Shown here piece by piece: positions 7,056 to 13,376 of a stretch of DNA of 31,600 nt. The DNA lies in contig CAZVJU010000013.1 in the NCBI GenBank assembly GCA_964627195.1, forward strand, positions 1 to 31,600, given 5' to 3'. The position numbers were made by a program, and so were the translations under genes. Position 1 is the first letter of the stretch. Each line of letters starts with the position of its first letter. The DNA comes from CAZVJU01 sp964627195. Its GTDB lineage: Bacteria; Patescibacteriota; Microgenomatia; UBA8517. The notes under the pieces were generated by a model, which did not search any database, was not told the origin of the DNA, and was given only the letters and a program-made list of their open reading frames with translations.

Positions 7056-7071
7056 CAATATTGCGATATTG
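7056..7071. promoter_or_regulatory. Antitoxin operator within its own promoter
   Basis: CAATAT-TGCG-ATATTG is an inverted repeat with 6-bp arms. It lies in the spacer of a minus-strand promoter (TTGACA, 17 bases, TATTAT) between toxin and antitoxin genes. This is the expected place for antitoxin autorepression and gives the antitoxin a private promoter. Confidence 0.6.
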
Positions 7072-7075
7072 TCAA

Positions 7076-7429
7076 TCAGAGCTTTTTTGCAGAGTATTCC
7101 TCAAAACGCTTTTGTGCTGTTTTTATTTCTTGCATAGGCGTTTTTTGACTTTTCTTTTTAATTCCATGAAGTAATAGGAACGATCTTCCTGTAATTGCCG
7201 CATAAAAGATACGTAGATTATTTGATCCCAAAATTCGCAATTCCCGAACATCGAACCTTTTAAGTTTCTTTGAGTGCGAAGATCCGATTTGTGGACCGTA
7301 TTCTTCAAGCAGTTCAAGTGAATTATAGATTTTAGATTGCTGTTTTACTTCTAATTTTTCAATGAATTCATACACAGGAGAAATGCCGCGATTTGATTCC
7401 CAATAAATAATTTGCCATCTATCGGTCAT
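7076..7429 (-). CDS. RelE/HigB-type toxin (phage Gp49-like family)
   Basis: A 117-residue protein matching the Gp49-like/HigB branch of the RelE superfamily: an N-terminal ISPVYEFIEKL, the core VRELRILGSNNLRIFYAA, and the C-terminal FLLLHGIKKKSQKTPMQEIKTAQKR basic block typical of ribosome-dependent mRNA interferases. It precedes the antitoxin by 38 bases. A TAGAAT box (7436-7441) lies 6 bases before the ATG. The pair forms one reverse-oriented unit between family B copies 4 and 5. Toxicity is inferred from family and context. Confidence 0.85.
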   Translation of the reverse strand: MTDRWQIIYWESNRGISPVYEFIEKLEVKQQSKIYNSLELLEEYGPQIGSSHSKKLKRFDVRELRILGSNNLRIFYAAITGRSFLLLHGIKKKSQKTPMQEIKTAQKRFEEYSAKKL

Positions 7430-7470
7430 TAATTTATTCTAGAACTTTTAACTTAGTACCGAAATGGCGG

Positions 7471-7493
7471 GACCCCACTTCCTCCAGGACTTA
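7471..7493 (+). repeat. Array repeat, family B, copy 5
   Basis: GACCCCACTTCCTCCAGGAC then TTAG; short form with one change in the left half. Confidence 0.88.
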
Positions 7494-7572
7494 GAACAAT
7501 CTTAGTTGTATTTTTTAATATCGTTTTTGAGATATTATTCAGAGTTTATGTAAATAAAGTATAATCGCCGTT

Positions 7573-8160
7573 ATGAGCAGGGAACATGGTGAAAGACGAG
7601 AGTTAAATGTAACCTTGTCTGTTGTAGCTCTGATCTCAAATGCTGATCAAACGGAATTGTTGCTTGTCCAAAATAAAGAGATAGGTGGTTGGGGACCTCC
7701 CGCTGGTGCTCTGAAATGGCTGGGTTCTGAAAATCGAATGGAGACTTTTACAGAAGGAATTGAGAGAGAATTACACGAGGAGACAGGACTGAATGTTGAA
7801 CAGCCCCGCATAACAGCAATTGTTAATTTGCCCGGAGAAGCAAAAAACCACATAGGAGTTGTATATTCTTTTAGTGTTGAATTAGAGGAGGAAGAATGTC
7901 ATCCAGAAGACGGAGAGGAGATTAGTAACGTTAGGTTCCATTCAGAAGATGAATTAATCCGACTTCTCAGTGGGGAAGCTACCATAAGTAGACCCGAGTT
8001 CAACAGAGGATTAAATGTGTGGTGGTTAAGAAATAAACACAGAGATAATTGGGATTCTTTTAGTGGTACAACATACCCATTGGATTGGAATGTGGTTCTT
8101 GATGAAAGATATTTGAAAAAGTGGGAAAATAAACCTGTGGAAGAAATATTTAAACCATAG
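7573..8160 (+). CDS. Nudix hydrolase
   Basis: A 195-residue protein with a complete Nudix box: Gly51-x5-Glu57-x7-Arg65-Glu66-Leu-His-Glu69-Glu70-Thr-Gly72-Leu. The glutamates bind the catalytic metal. Nudix enzymes hydrolyse nucleoside diphosphate derivatives; an N-terminal strand (LSVVALISN) and a tryptophan-rich C-terminal part complete the fold, and the substrate is unknown. A TATAAT box (7560-7565) lies 7 bases before the ATG. The 80 bases between the repeat and the promoter are AT-rich with nothing else recognisable. Single-gene unit. Confidence 0.92.
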   Translation: MSREHGERRELNVTLSVVALISNADQTELLLVQNKEIGGWGPPAGALKWLGSENRMETFTEGIERELHEETGLNVEQPRITAIVNLPGEAKNHIGVVYSFSVELEEEECHPEDGEEISNVRFHSEDELIRLLSGEATISRPEFNRGLNVWWLRNKHRDNWDSFSGTTYPLDWNVVLDERYLKKWENKPVEEIFKP

Positions 8161-8185
8161 AAATTCTATTTTCAGTTAGTCCTTA

Positions 8186-8205
8186 AACCCCATTTCCTCC
8201 GAGGG
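8186..8205 (+). repeat. Array repeat, family B, copy 6
   Basis: AACCCCATTTCCTCCGAGGG; short form. Confidence 0.88.
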
Positions 8206-8232
8206 ATGGTTTTTTTTGATATACTTCAATTA

Positions 8233-8658
8233 ATGAAAATTGATTTTTCGCCGTTAGGCTACAAATTTAAGAGCAAACCCGTCTTAGTGGGTGGTAAAGC
8301 AAAAGAATATTACGGAGTAAGAAAATCTGGGAAAGATACAGATCTTATAGTTACAGAGGAGGACTATTTAAATCTTTCAAGAAAATACTTAGAATTCAAA
8401 AAGGATTTGTGGGGTGATTTGGGAGTAAAAGTGAAGGGATTTGAAATTTGGAGAACAATACTTTTATTTGACTACAGTTTTTATTCAAAAGACTCTCTGG
8501 AAAAAAATGAATACAGAATAGTATCATTGGAAAAATTATTATTTATGACTGCACTCGCAATGAAAAAACCCAAATACAAAAGAGATCTGGAGTTAATTGT
8601 TGATAAAGTAATTCAATTACAGTACAAAGATTTTGATTCCTCAAAATATGAGAAGTAA
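8233..8658 (+). CDS. Nucleotidyltransferase-fold protein
   Basis: A 141-residue protein with the minimal nucleotidyltransferase signature: Gly20-Gly21 in VLVGGKAKEYYG, then Asp35-Thr-Asp37 in SGKDTDLIV, which would hold the metals. This layout occurs in small kanamycin-nucleotidyltransferase-like and AbiEii-like proteins. No partner antitoxin sits beside it, so a toxin role is speculative. The frame is open back to ATG 8206, but that lies within repeat and promoter; a TATACT box (8220-8225) sits 7 bases before ATG 8233, which I take as the start. Confidence 0.7.
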   Translation: MKIDFSPLGYKFKSKPVLVGGKAKEYYGVRKSGKDTDLIVTEEDYLNLSRKYLEFKKDLWGDLGVKVKGFEIWRTILLFDYSFYSKDSLEKNEYRIVSLEKLLFMTALAMKKPKYKRDLELIVDKVIQLQYKDFDSSKYEK

Positions 8659-8660
8659 AA

Positions 8661-8703
8661 AACCAATTTCCCTGCCTCCATATGCGGGCAAGCGCGGCTT
8701 TGG
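8661..8703 (+). repeat. Array repeat, family B, copy 7 (long form)
   Basis: AACCAATTTCCCTGCCTCC, then GCGGGCAAGCGCGGCTT. The central part repeats that of copies 4 and 10. Confidence 0.82.
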
Positions 8704-8747
8704 GATTTTGAAGTAGTATTTTGGAGGGTATTTAGTATAATTAACAT

Positions 8748-9023
8748 ATGTCTATACAATTTCCTATAACGATAAAAATAATGTATGAGAAAGCCGCGAA
8801 GGATGCGCCGTTTATTGCTTATATTCCGGAATTTGATGTTTCCTCATGCGGAAAAACAGAAGCCAAGGCTCGCAAAAACGTTAAAGAAGCCTTAGAAATA
8901 GTTTTGGAGGAGGTTAAGAAAAAAGGCGAGATTGATAGTTTTTTACAAGAAGCTGGTGTTTCTTCTGACAATATTGCTTCCTTCCCCAAAATTGTTTTCG
9001 AATCCTTTTCAGTTAATCTTTAA
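8748..9023 (+). CDS. hicB: HicB-like antitoxin
   Basis: A 91-residue protein with the HicB pattern: an N-terminal beta strand, APFIAYIPEFDVSSCGKTEAKARKNVKEALEIVLEE, as in the partial RNase H-like fold of HicB antitoxins. It lacks an obvious C-terminal DNA-binding helix-turn-helix, so it belongs to the short form. HicB neutralises HicA. A TATAAT box (8736-8741) lies 6 bases before the ATG. Its stop overlaps the hicA start by one base (TAATG), which implies coupled translation. Confidence 0.85.
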   Translation: MSIQFPITIKIMYEKAAKDAPFIAYIPEFDVSSCGKTEAKARKNVKEALEIVLEEVKKKGEIDSFLQEAGVSSDNIASFPKIVFESFSVNL

Positions 9024-9253
9024 TGTCTGGTCTTAAAGCGATTCACTTCAGAAAACTAGTAAAAGTTTTCGAGAAATTTGGATGGACTTATGATAGAACA
9101 AAAGGTGATCATGAGGTTTATATTAAAAAAGGTTTTGTTAGACCAGTTGTAATTCCGAAATACAAAAATGTCCCGGTATTTATTATCAAAAATAATTTGA
9201 GAACTGCTAAAATCTCTTCAGAAAAATACCTTGAAACTCTAAGAAAAATATAA
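9023..9253 (+). CDS. hicA: HicA-like mRNA interferase toxin
   Basis: A 76-residue protein with the double-stranded-RNA-binding-like HicA fold: LVKVFEKFGWTYDRTKGDHEVYIKKG, with His30 at the place of the catalytic histidine (usual motif GSHH; here GDHE), followed by VVIPKYKNVPVFIIKNNLRTAKIS. HicA toxins cleave mRNA. The gene overlaps hicB by one base and completes the unit between family B copies 7 and 8. Antitoxin-first order differs from the toxin-first HigBA pairs nearby. Confidence 0.87.
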   Translation: MSGLKAIHFRKLVKVFEKFGWTYDRTKGDHEVYIKKGFVRPVVIPKYKNVPVFIIKNNLRTAKISSEKYLETLRKI

Positions 9254-9258
9254 TTAAG

Positions 9259-9333
9259 AACCCGTTTCATCTCAACCAAAGGTCTTACGTCCCCAAGGCT
9301 ATGTAGACGGCGCGCGGGTAAGCGCGGCTTCTG
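9259..9333 (+). repeat. Array repeat, family B, copy 8 (longest form)
   Basis: Left half AACCCGTTTCATCTC; centre with GGTCTTACGTCCCCAAGG and CTATGTAGACGGCG; right end GCGCGGCTTCTG. The centre is nearly the same as in copy 14 (about 5 differences in 51 bases). Confidence 0.85.
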
Positions 9334-9346
9334 ATATAATTTTACA

Positions 9347-9595
9347 ATGAGCGAAGTTAAGTTATCTAAAAAAGCTGAGGGAGTAACTCCAGGAAAATAT
9401 GAACATTATAAGAAAAGGAAATATCAGGTTCTCGGAGTTGTAATTCACAGCGAAACACTAGATGAACTCGTTTTGTACAAGGCTTTGTATGGGGACCGTT
9501 TAACTTGGGTGAGACCTCTTGATATGTTTTTGGAAAATGTTGAAGTGGATGGGGAAACAAGACTAAGGTTTAAGTTGATCAAAGCTGCAAAATAA
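9347..9595 (+). CDS. DUF1653 family protein
   Basis: An 82-residue protein with the full DUF1653 pattern: GKYEHYKKRKYQVLGVVIHSETLDELVLYKALYGD, LTWVRPLDMFLENV and a terminal RLRFKLI. The family is a widespread small beta-rich domain of unknown function. A TATAAT box (9335-9340) sits 6 bases before the ATG. Single-gene unit between family B copies 8 and 9. Confidence 0.9.
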   Translation: MSEVKLSKKAEGVTPGKYEHYKKRKYQVLGVVIHSETLDELVLYKALYGDRLTWVRPLDMFLENVEVDGETRLRFKLIKAAK

Positions 9596-9599
9596 TCCT

Positions 9600-9625
9600 G
9601 AACCCATTTCCTCCACGGCTGATAG
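9600..9625 (+). repeat. Array repeat, family B, copy 9
   Basis: GAACCCATTTCCTCCACGGC then TGATAG; short form, abutting the stop of the reverse-strand hydrolase gene. Confidence 0.9.
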
Positions 9626-10387
9626 TTACTTCCTTTGATTTAAATCGTTATATTCACTTGTGAAATATTCGATAACCTTTTTAACAAGTAGGTTTTCATT
9701 TAGAAAAAACCACGCATGATAACCATTAATGGCTTCTATTTCTAAACCATCAATAGCTATTGTTTTATTGACATTGTCATAGGGGACAAACTCGTCTTTA
9801 GTCGCTAACAAAATTTTGGTGGGAACAGATACTTTCAGGGGCGTTTTATTAAAAGTTTTTGTAGCAATTATGGCATCAAGAAAAAATTGCTTTGGGTGTT
9901 TGATTAAACAGTTAAAAAGTCCATCAGACAACCAAAGAAAATTAATTCTCGTTCCTTTCCAAGAAGTAAAGTTGTGCAAAAATAGCTTTGCGTAATTTAC
10001 AAATCCCGTGAGTAAAGTTAACTTTCTCTCCTTAGGAAATAAGGGGGGTGCGATTATGCTGACGAGCATAACTTTTTTTAAATCCAATGGGTATTTATGA
10101 AGGTAATCGATGGCGATTAAACCGCTAAAAGAAATGCCTAATAAATAAAATTTTTTTATTTTTAAATCGTTAACTAAAAAGTGGAGTTTTTCGGTGTAGT
10201 CATCGATGCTAAAAGCATTTTTCTTATACCTTGACTTGCCTCTAAATAATTCAGGAATAATCACTCTGAAATTGTTGGAAAGCTTTTCGGCGAAGGTTTT
10301 ATATGATTTTGTGGTTAACCAGTTGCTAGGGAGTAGAAGTAAAGTTTGACCCTTACCAAATTCTTGATAATGTGTATATTCTTTCAT
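9626..10387 (-). CDS. Alpha/beta-hydrolase fold protein
   Basis: A 253-residue protein with the alpha/beta-hydrolase layout: a central strand, then LLGISFSGL (nucleophile Ser86, a GxSxS variant of the usual GxSxG elbow), an acidic residue in LLATKDEFVPY and the catalytic His in GYHAWFF near the C-terminus. There is no signal peptide. Substrate unknown; relatives include esterases and C-C hydrolases. The frame extends to TTG 10396, but a TATAAT box (10396-10401, reverse strand) overlaps it and lies 8 bases before ATG 10387, so I chose the ATG. Reverse-oriented unit. Confidence 0.85.
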   Translation of the reverse strand: MKEYTHYQEFGKGQTLLLLPSNWLTTKSYKTFAEKLSNNFRVIIPELFRGKSRYKKNAFSIDDYTEKLHFLVNDLKIKKFYLLGISFSGLIAIDYLHKYPLDLKKVMLVSIIAPPLFPKERKLTLLTGFVNYAKLFLHNFTSWKGTRINFLWLSDGLFNCLIKHPKQFFLDAIIATKTFNKTPLKVSVPTKILLATKDEFVPYDNVNKTIAIDGLEIEAINGYHAWFFLNENLLVKKVIEYFTSEYNDLNQRK

Positions 10388-10423
10388 CTTGTTCAATTAT
10401 ATCAAGTTGAAGACAAAACTGAA

Positions 10424-10470
10424 GAACCCATTACCTCCCCCTCCATAGGCGGGCAAGCGCTGCTTCCTCA
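10424..10470 (+). repeat. Array repeat, family B, copy 10 (long form)
   Basis: GAACCCATTACCTCC, then GGCGGGCAAGCGCTGCTTC. AAGC-gct-GCTT preserves the small stem with a changed loop. Confidence 0.82.
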
Positions 10471-10522
10471 TCTTCTCCTTACGTTTGACAATATCTCCTT
10501 GCAGTGGTTGTATTTCCTTACA

Positions 10523-10777
10523 ATGTCATATATAGCAACAATTACCAGCAAGAGGCAGCTTACTATACCTTCGGAATTATTTAAAAACATTAAATTAACA
10601 AGAGGAGATAAAGTATTGATGGAGGAAAGGGAAGGAAATATCATCTTAAGACCGGCGTCTAGTCTAGTCGAAAAACTGGCCGGTTCTGTGGCGGTTCCGG
10701 AACACCTCAAAGGTATTGATATTGATGAAGCAATAAGAATTGCAAAGAAGAACCATTTCGGAAAAAGAGCTAAATGA
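10523..10777 (+). CDS. AbrB/SpoVT-type antitoxin
   Basis: An 84-residue protein with an N-terminal swapped-hairpin AbrB domain: IATITSKRQLTIPSELFKNIKLTRGDKVLMEEREGNIILRP. The C-terminal tail is of the kind that binds a PIN toxin. The frame is open upstream to 10346, but that part runs through the repeat; ATG 10523 starts the domain properly. The stop overlaps the PIN gene start by 4 bases (ATGA). Expected to neutralise the PIN toxin and repress the operon. Confidence 0.85.
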   Translation: MSYIATITSKRQLTIPSELFKNIKLTRGDKVLMEEREGNIILRPASSLVEKLAGSVAVPEHLKGIDIDEAIRIAKKNHFGKRAK

Positions 10778-11190
10778 TATTTATTGACACCAACTATTTT
10801 GTTCGGTTCTTCTTGGGAGACATCCCCGCACAATATGAGAAAGCGGGGGGATTGTTTGACGAAGGTGCAAAGGGAAATCAAAAGTTATTTACATCGACGA
10901 TAGTGATACTCGAAATTTATTGGCTTTTTAGTTCTTTTTATGAAAAAACAAAGCCGGAAGCTATAGATATTTTAAGAAAAACACTCTCTTTGAATTTTAT
11001 AGAGATTGCAGAAAGGGAAATAATCACAAAAGCAGTAGATAATTATGAAAATTCCAGTTTGGATTTTGAGGACTGTTACAATATCGTATATGCAAAGAAT
11101 AATAAAGTCGAAGAATTTTTAACTTTTGATAGGAAGCTTAGCAATTTCTTAAAGAAAAAACAGGAGACCCCATTTCCTCCGCGGAATTAG
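10774..11190 (+). CDS. PIN-domain ribonuclease toxin (VapC-like)
   Basis: A 138-residue PIN domain with the expected acidic residues: Asp5 (FIDTNYFV), Glu47 (ILEIYW), Asp97/Asp100 (LDFEDCYNIVYA) and Asp119 (FLTFDRKL). PIN toxins cleave RNA with Mg2+ or Mn2+. It overlaps the AbrB antitoxin by 4 bases. Its last residues (about ETPFPPRN) are translated from family B copy 11, and the TAG stop lies at the right end of that repeat, so the natural C-terminus has been set by the boundary sequence. Confidence 0.87.
   Translation: MIFIDTNYFVRFFLGDIPAQYEKAGGLFDEGAKGNQKLFTSTIVILEIYWLFSSFYEKTKPEAIDILRKTLSLNFIEIAEREIITKAVDNYENSSLDFEDCYNIVYAKNNKVEEFLTFDRKLSNFLKKKQETPFPPRN
11165..11190 (+). repeat. Array repeat, family B, copy 11
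   Basis: GACCCCATTTCCTCCGCGG then AATTAG. The TTAG at 11187-11190 supplies the stop codons of both the PIN gene (TAG, + strand) and the XRE gene (TAA, - strand). Confidence 0.9.
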
Positions 11191-11465
11191 GTAAATTTTA
11201 TTTCAAGATTTTTGCCGAGGGCTGTAGCGATTTTTTGAAGTAACCCAATTGAGGGATTTACAGTCATATTTTCAATTCTGGAAAGTACGGCTTGGGTGGT
11301 TTTTGCTTTTTTTGCAAGCTCGCGCTGCGAAATTTTACCTTCAATACGCGCCTTAATAAGTTCTCTGGTAATTTGGTATTGAGGTTCAAGTTTATCCCAC
11401 TCCTTTTTAAATTTAGGGTCTTTAAGTTGTTTTGCAAGATAGTCGTCAAGTGTTAAATCTTTCAT
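11187..11465 (-). CDS. XRE-family antitoxin, HigA-like
   Basis: A 92-residue protein with an XRE helix-turn-helix: EGKISQRELAKKAKTTQAVLSRIENMTVNPSIGLLQKIATALG. It is a diverged paralogue of the antitoxin at 6768-7037. It follows its toxin by about 40 bases, and a complete promoter for the antitoxin alone lies in that gap: TTGACA, 17 bases, TATCAT, 7 bases, ATG. The promoter spacer holds the palindrome at 11473-11494. Its stop overlaps the convergent PIN stop inside a repeat. Confidence 0.87.
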   Translation of the reverse strand: MKDLTLDDYLAKQLKDPKFKKEWDKLEPQYQITRELIKARIEGKISQRELAKKAKTTQAVLSRIENMTVNPSIGLLQKIATALGKNLEIKFT

Positions 11466-11472
11466 ATCAAGA

Positions 11473-11494
11473 ATGATATCTGATTAGATATCAT
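11473..11494. promoter_or_regulatory. Antitoxin operator within its own promoter
   Basis: ATGATATCT-gatt-AGATATCAT is a perfect inverted repeat with 9-bp arms, lying between -35 and -10 of the antitoxin promoter on the minus strand. Same arrangement as at 7056-7071 but with a different operator sequence, which suggests the two modules do not cross-regulate. Confidence 0.7.
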
Positions 11495-11506
11495 TTGTCA
11501 ACCTAT

Positions 11507-11842
11507 TCACTGTAGGATATCCTGACAACGTTTTAGTGCAATAGCAATTTCTTTTTGAGGAGTTTTTTGTTTTTTCTTCGAAAAGATATGTAAGATCTTA
11601 ACTTCCTTATTTGGTAAAGATGCACAAAAAATGCGAATATTATCTTTTCCTAATATTCTTAATTCCCAAAGTGGAGTATTTGTAATTTTTCTTAAATTAG
11701 GAACTAAAGCCGTCAACCCGAACTCCTGCACATACTTTAATTGTCTTAATATTTTAGATCTAACGGATTCCATTGTTGAATCTAGGAATTCTTTTATTGG
11801 TGAAGTTTTTCCTAAAGGAGCGTAAAAACTCACTTTATACAT
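11507..11842 (-). CDS. RelE/HigB-type toxin (phage Gp49-like family)
   Basis: A 111-residue protein with the Gp49-like pattern: SPIKEFLDSTMESVRSKILRQL, LWELRILGKDNIRIFCAS and the C-terminal basic block ILHIFSKKKQKTPQKEIAIALKR. Second toxin of this family in the array and clearly diverged from the first. A TATTCT box lies 8 bases before the ATG. Toxin-first order and the private antitoxin promoter match the 6768-7429 module. Reverse-oriented unit between family B copies 11 and 12. Confidence 0.87.
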   Translation of the reverse strand: MYKVSFYAPLGKTSPIKEFLDSTMESVRSKILRQLKYVQEFGLTALVPNLRKITNTPLWELRILGKDNIRIFCASLPNKEVKILHIFSKKKQKTPQKEIAIALKRCQDILQ

Positions 11843-11865
11843 ATAAATTTAGAATAGCATAAATG

Positions 11866-11911
11866 AAACCATTTCCTCCCCACCAAAAGCCGGCAAGCGA
11901 AGCTTCTGTGA
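11866..11911 (+). repeat. Array repeat, family B, copy 12 (long form)
   Basis: GAAACCATTTCCTCCCC, then GCCGGCAAGCGAAGCTTCTG. AAGC-gaa-GCTT again keeps the stem with a changed loop. Confidence 0.82.
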
Positions 11912-11931
11912 TTTCTTGATATAATTTGATA

Positions 11932-12411
11932 ATGGATTACGAGATAGAAAGAAAGTTTTTGGTTAAAACTTTACCTGATCTTTCCGGTAAGACTAAGCAA
12001 GTTTTTGAAAGGTATTATCTTTATCGAGGCAAAGGAGTTGATGTAAGAATTCAGAAGGTAGACAGTACCTATGAATTTGAAAGAAAAAGTGAGGTGTCGG
12101 GGCTAGGAAGAGAAACTCAAAAATTTGAAATTACAAAGGAAGAATTTGAAGCTCTAAAGAAAAAATCCGGTGAGGGAATTATTAGAGACAGTTATTTAAT
12201 GTCGGAGAATCCTGAAGTCACAATAAAGATTTATCACGGAAGATTTGAAGGGTTACTTCGTGTGGAAGTGGAATTTGAATCTGAAAAAGCTGCTCAAAAG
12301 TTTGTGCCGCTTGATTGGATGGGGAAAGAAATTACAGACACTTCGCTCGGGCGCGACTCAAAACTTCTAGATTTGTCTACTGGGGAATTTAAAGATTTGC
12401 TGAGTAGGTGA
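11932..12411 (+). CDS. CYTH-domain protein
   Basis: A 159-residue CYTH domain beginning with EIERKFLV, the ExExK metal and triphosphate-binding motif (Glu4, Glu6, Lys8 from ATG 11932). It then shows the alternating charged strands of the triphosphate tunnel (VDVRIQK, YEFERKSE, VTIKIYHGRF, RVEVEFES). Members hydrolyse inorganic triphosphate, thiamine triphosphate or similar, or act as class IV adenylyl cyclases; which applies here cannot be told. The frame is open to TTG 11926, but the TATAAT box (11920-11925) sits 6 bases before the ATG. Single-gene unit. Confidence 0.88.
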   Translation: MDYEIERKFLVKTLPDLSGKTKQVFERYYLYRGKGVDVRIQKVDSTYEFERKSEVSGLGRETQKFEITKEEFEALKKKSGEGIIRDSYLMSENPEVTIKIYHGRFEGLLRVEVEFESEKAAQKFVPLDWMGKEITDTSLGRDSKLLDLSTGEFKDLLSR

Positions 12412-12437
12412 AATTTTATTTCCCCCCTGCTTATTCC
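12411..12437 (+). repeat. Possible degenerate family B repeat
   Basis: AAATTTTATTTCCCCCCTGC stands in the expected boundary place and keeps only the ATTTCC core and the pyrimidine run. Confidence 0.35.
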
Positions 12438-12474
12438 AATTTTCAAAATCATCAGGTAGTATGTAAATATAAAT

Positions 12475-12708
12475 ATGGTCTACGAAATTGTTGGCTGGGC
12501 TGGTACTTTCGTAATTTTGCTTGCGTACTTTCTTGTTTCCACAAAGAAACTTTCGGCTGATGATAAAAGGTATCAAATTCTTAATGTAGTAGGAGCGGTA
12601 GGAATTATTATTAACTCAGGTGTTCATGGTACAATTCCATCTGTCGGTTTAAACACCGCATGGCTCTTGATTGGATTGTACGGATTGATTAAGGTTGCGA
12701 AAAGATAA
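12475..12708 (+). CDS. CBU_0592-like small membrane protein
   Basis: A 77-residue protein with three hydrophobic segments (about 5-22, 37-50 and 56-73). It has the pattern GWAGTFVILLAYFLVSTKKLS...YQILNVVGAVGIIINS...LNTAWLLIGLYGL of the CBU_0592 domain family, small integral membrane proteins of unknown function. An ATG starts the frame after an AT-rich leader with TAGTAT and AAATAT possible -10 boxes. Single-gene unit. Confidence 0.8.
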   Translation: MVYEIVGWAGTFVILLAYFLVSTKKLSADDKRYQILNVVGAVGIIINSGVHGTIPSVGLNTAWLLIGLYGLIKVAKR

Positions 12709-12716
12709 AATACTTC

Positions 12717-12793
12717 TAATCCATTTCCTTTCCTCCAAAGGTCATACGTCGCCAAGGCTATGTAGACGGCGCGCGGGCAAGTGCGGGTTCTAG
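12717..12793 (+). repeat. Array repeat, family B, copy 14 (longest form)
   Basis: ATCCATTTCCTTTCCTCC, a centre containing CATACGTCGCCAAGGCTATG and TAGACGGCGCGC, and the right end GTGCGGGTTCTAG. Near-twin of copy 8. Confidence 0.87.
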
Positions 12794-12832
12794 ATTTTCC
12801 GTACTTAAAAATTGATATAATTTAGTAGAGTT

Positions 12833-13318
12833 ATGTTAGAAGGCTATCTTCATGAAGTCGTAATTACAGCGATTATTGTCAAAGAAGGTAAATATTTAAT
12901 TACCAGACGGTCGAAAGAAAAAAAGAGATTTCCGGGGATGTGGACGGTTCCGGGAGGCCATTTAGAAGTAAAAGACTATATAAACCTTCCGAAAGATACC
13001 GAGCATTATTGGTACAATGTTTTGGAGAAAGTTTTAAGGCGGGAGGTGAAGGAAGAGGTTGGACTTAAGATACAAAATATTAAGTATGTAACCAGTTTGG
13101 CAACAGTTCATTCAGATGGCAAACCCTCATTGGTTATCTCCTGTATGGCAGATTATTCGTCGGGGAAGGTACAACTTCAGGAGAAAGAAACAGATAAGTT
13201 TGCCTGGGTTAGTTTGAAAGATGCAAAAAAGTATAAGTTACTAGATGGAATTTATGACGAGCTTGTCATGGCGGATAATATGATCAAGGGTAAAAAATCA
13301 GAATGGAAACGGTTTTGA
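12833..13318 (+). CDS. Nudix hydrolase with interrupted Nudix box
   Basis: A 161-residue protein. It has the Nudix hallmarks MWTVPGGHLEVKD and RREVKEEVGL (Arg70-Glu71-x-x-Glu74-Glu75-x-Gly77). The usual G-x5-E-x7-RE spacing is broken by an insertion of roughly a dozen residues (YINLPKDTEHYWYN) between the two halves. The metal-binding EE pair is intact, so activity is plausible. A TATAAT box (12816-12821) sits 11 bases before the ATG. The TGA stop directly abuts repeat copy 15. Not closely similar to the other Nudix protein at 7573. Confidence 0.88.
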   Translation: MLEGYLHEVVITAIIVKEGKYLITRRSKEKKRFPGMWTVPGGHLEVKDYINLPKDTEHYWYNVLEKVLRREVKEEVGLKIQNIKYVTSLATVHSDGKPSLVISCMADYSSGKVQLQEKETDKFAWVSLKDAKKYKLLDGIYDELVMADNMIKGKKSEWKRF

Positions 13319-13340
13319 GACCCCATTTTCTCCTCAGAGG
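13318..13340 (+). repeat. Array repeat, family B, copy 15
   Basis: AGACCCCATTTTCTCCTCAG; short form with one inserted T, beginning at the stop codon of the Nudix gene. Last clear copy. Confidence 0.85.
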
Positions 13341-13376
13341 TGTTCTAAATAGTTAATTAGCATTGTATTTTAATCG

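Noticed and set aside
8233..8658. AbiE-type toxin assignment for the nucleotidyltransferase-like gene
   Set aside because: The GG and DxD motifs are there, but no antitoxin partner is beside it.
10468..10881. Open frame of 137 codons on the - strand
   Set aside because: It is the reverse of the AbrB and PIN genes, which have clear families and linked starts.
443..13340. The repeats as classical integron attC sites
   Set aside because: The overall plan fits, but I cannot find paired inverted core sites (RYYYAAC ... GTTRRRY) around the repeats, and many copies are only about 20 bases long. I report the array as integron-like, not as an integron.
443..13340. The repeats as a CRISPR array
   Set aside because: Spacing is that of genes (about 0.3 to 0.9 kb), units are coding, and no Cas gene is present.
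4384..13340. Family B repeats as transcription terminators
   Set aside because: They keep one orientation although genes run both ways, and short copies have no stem followed by a T-run.
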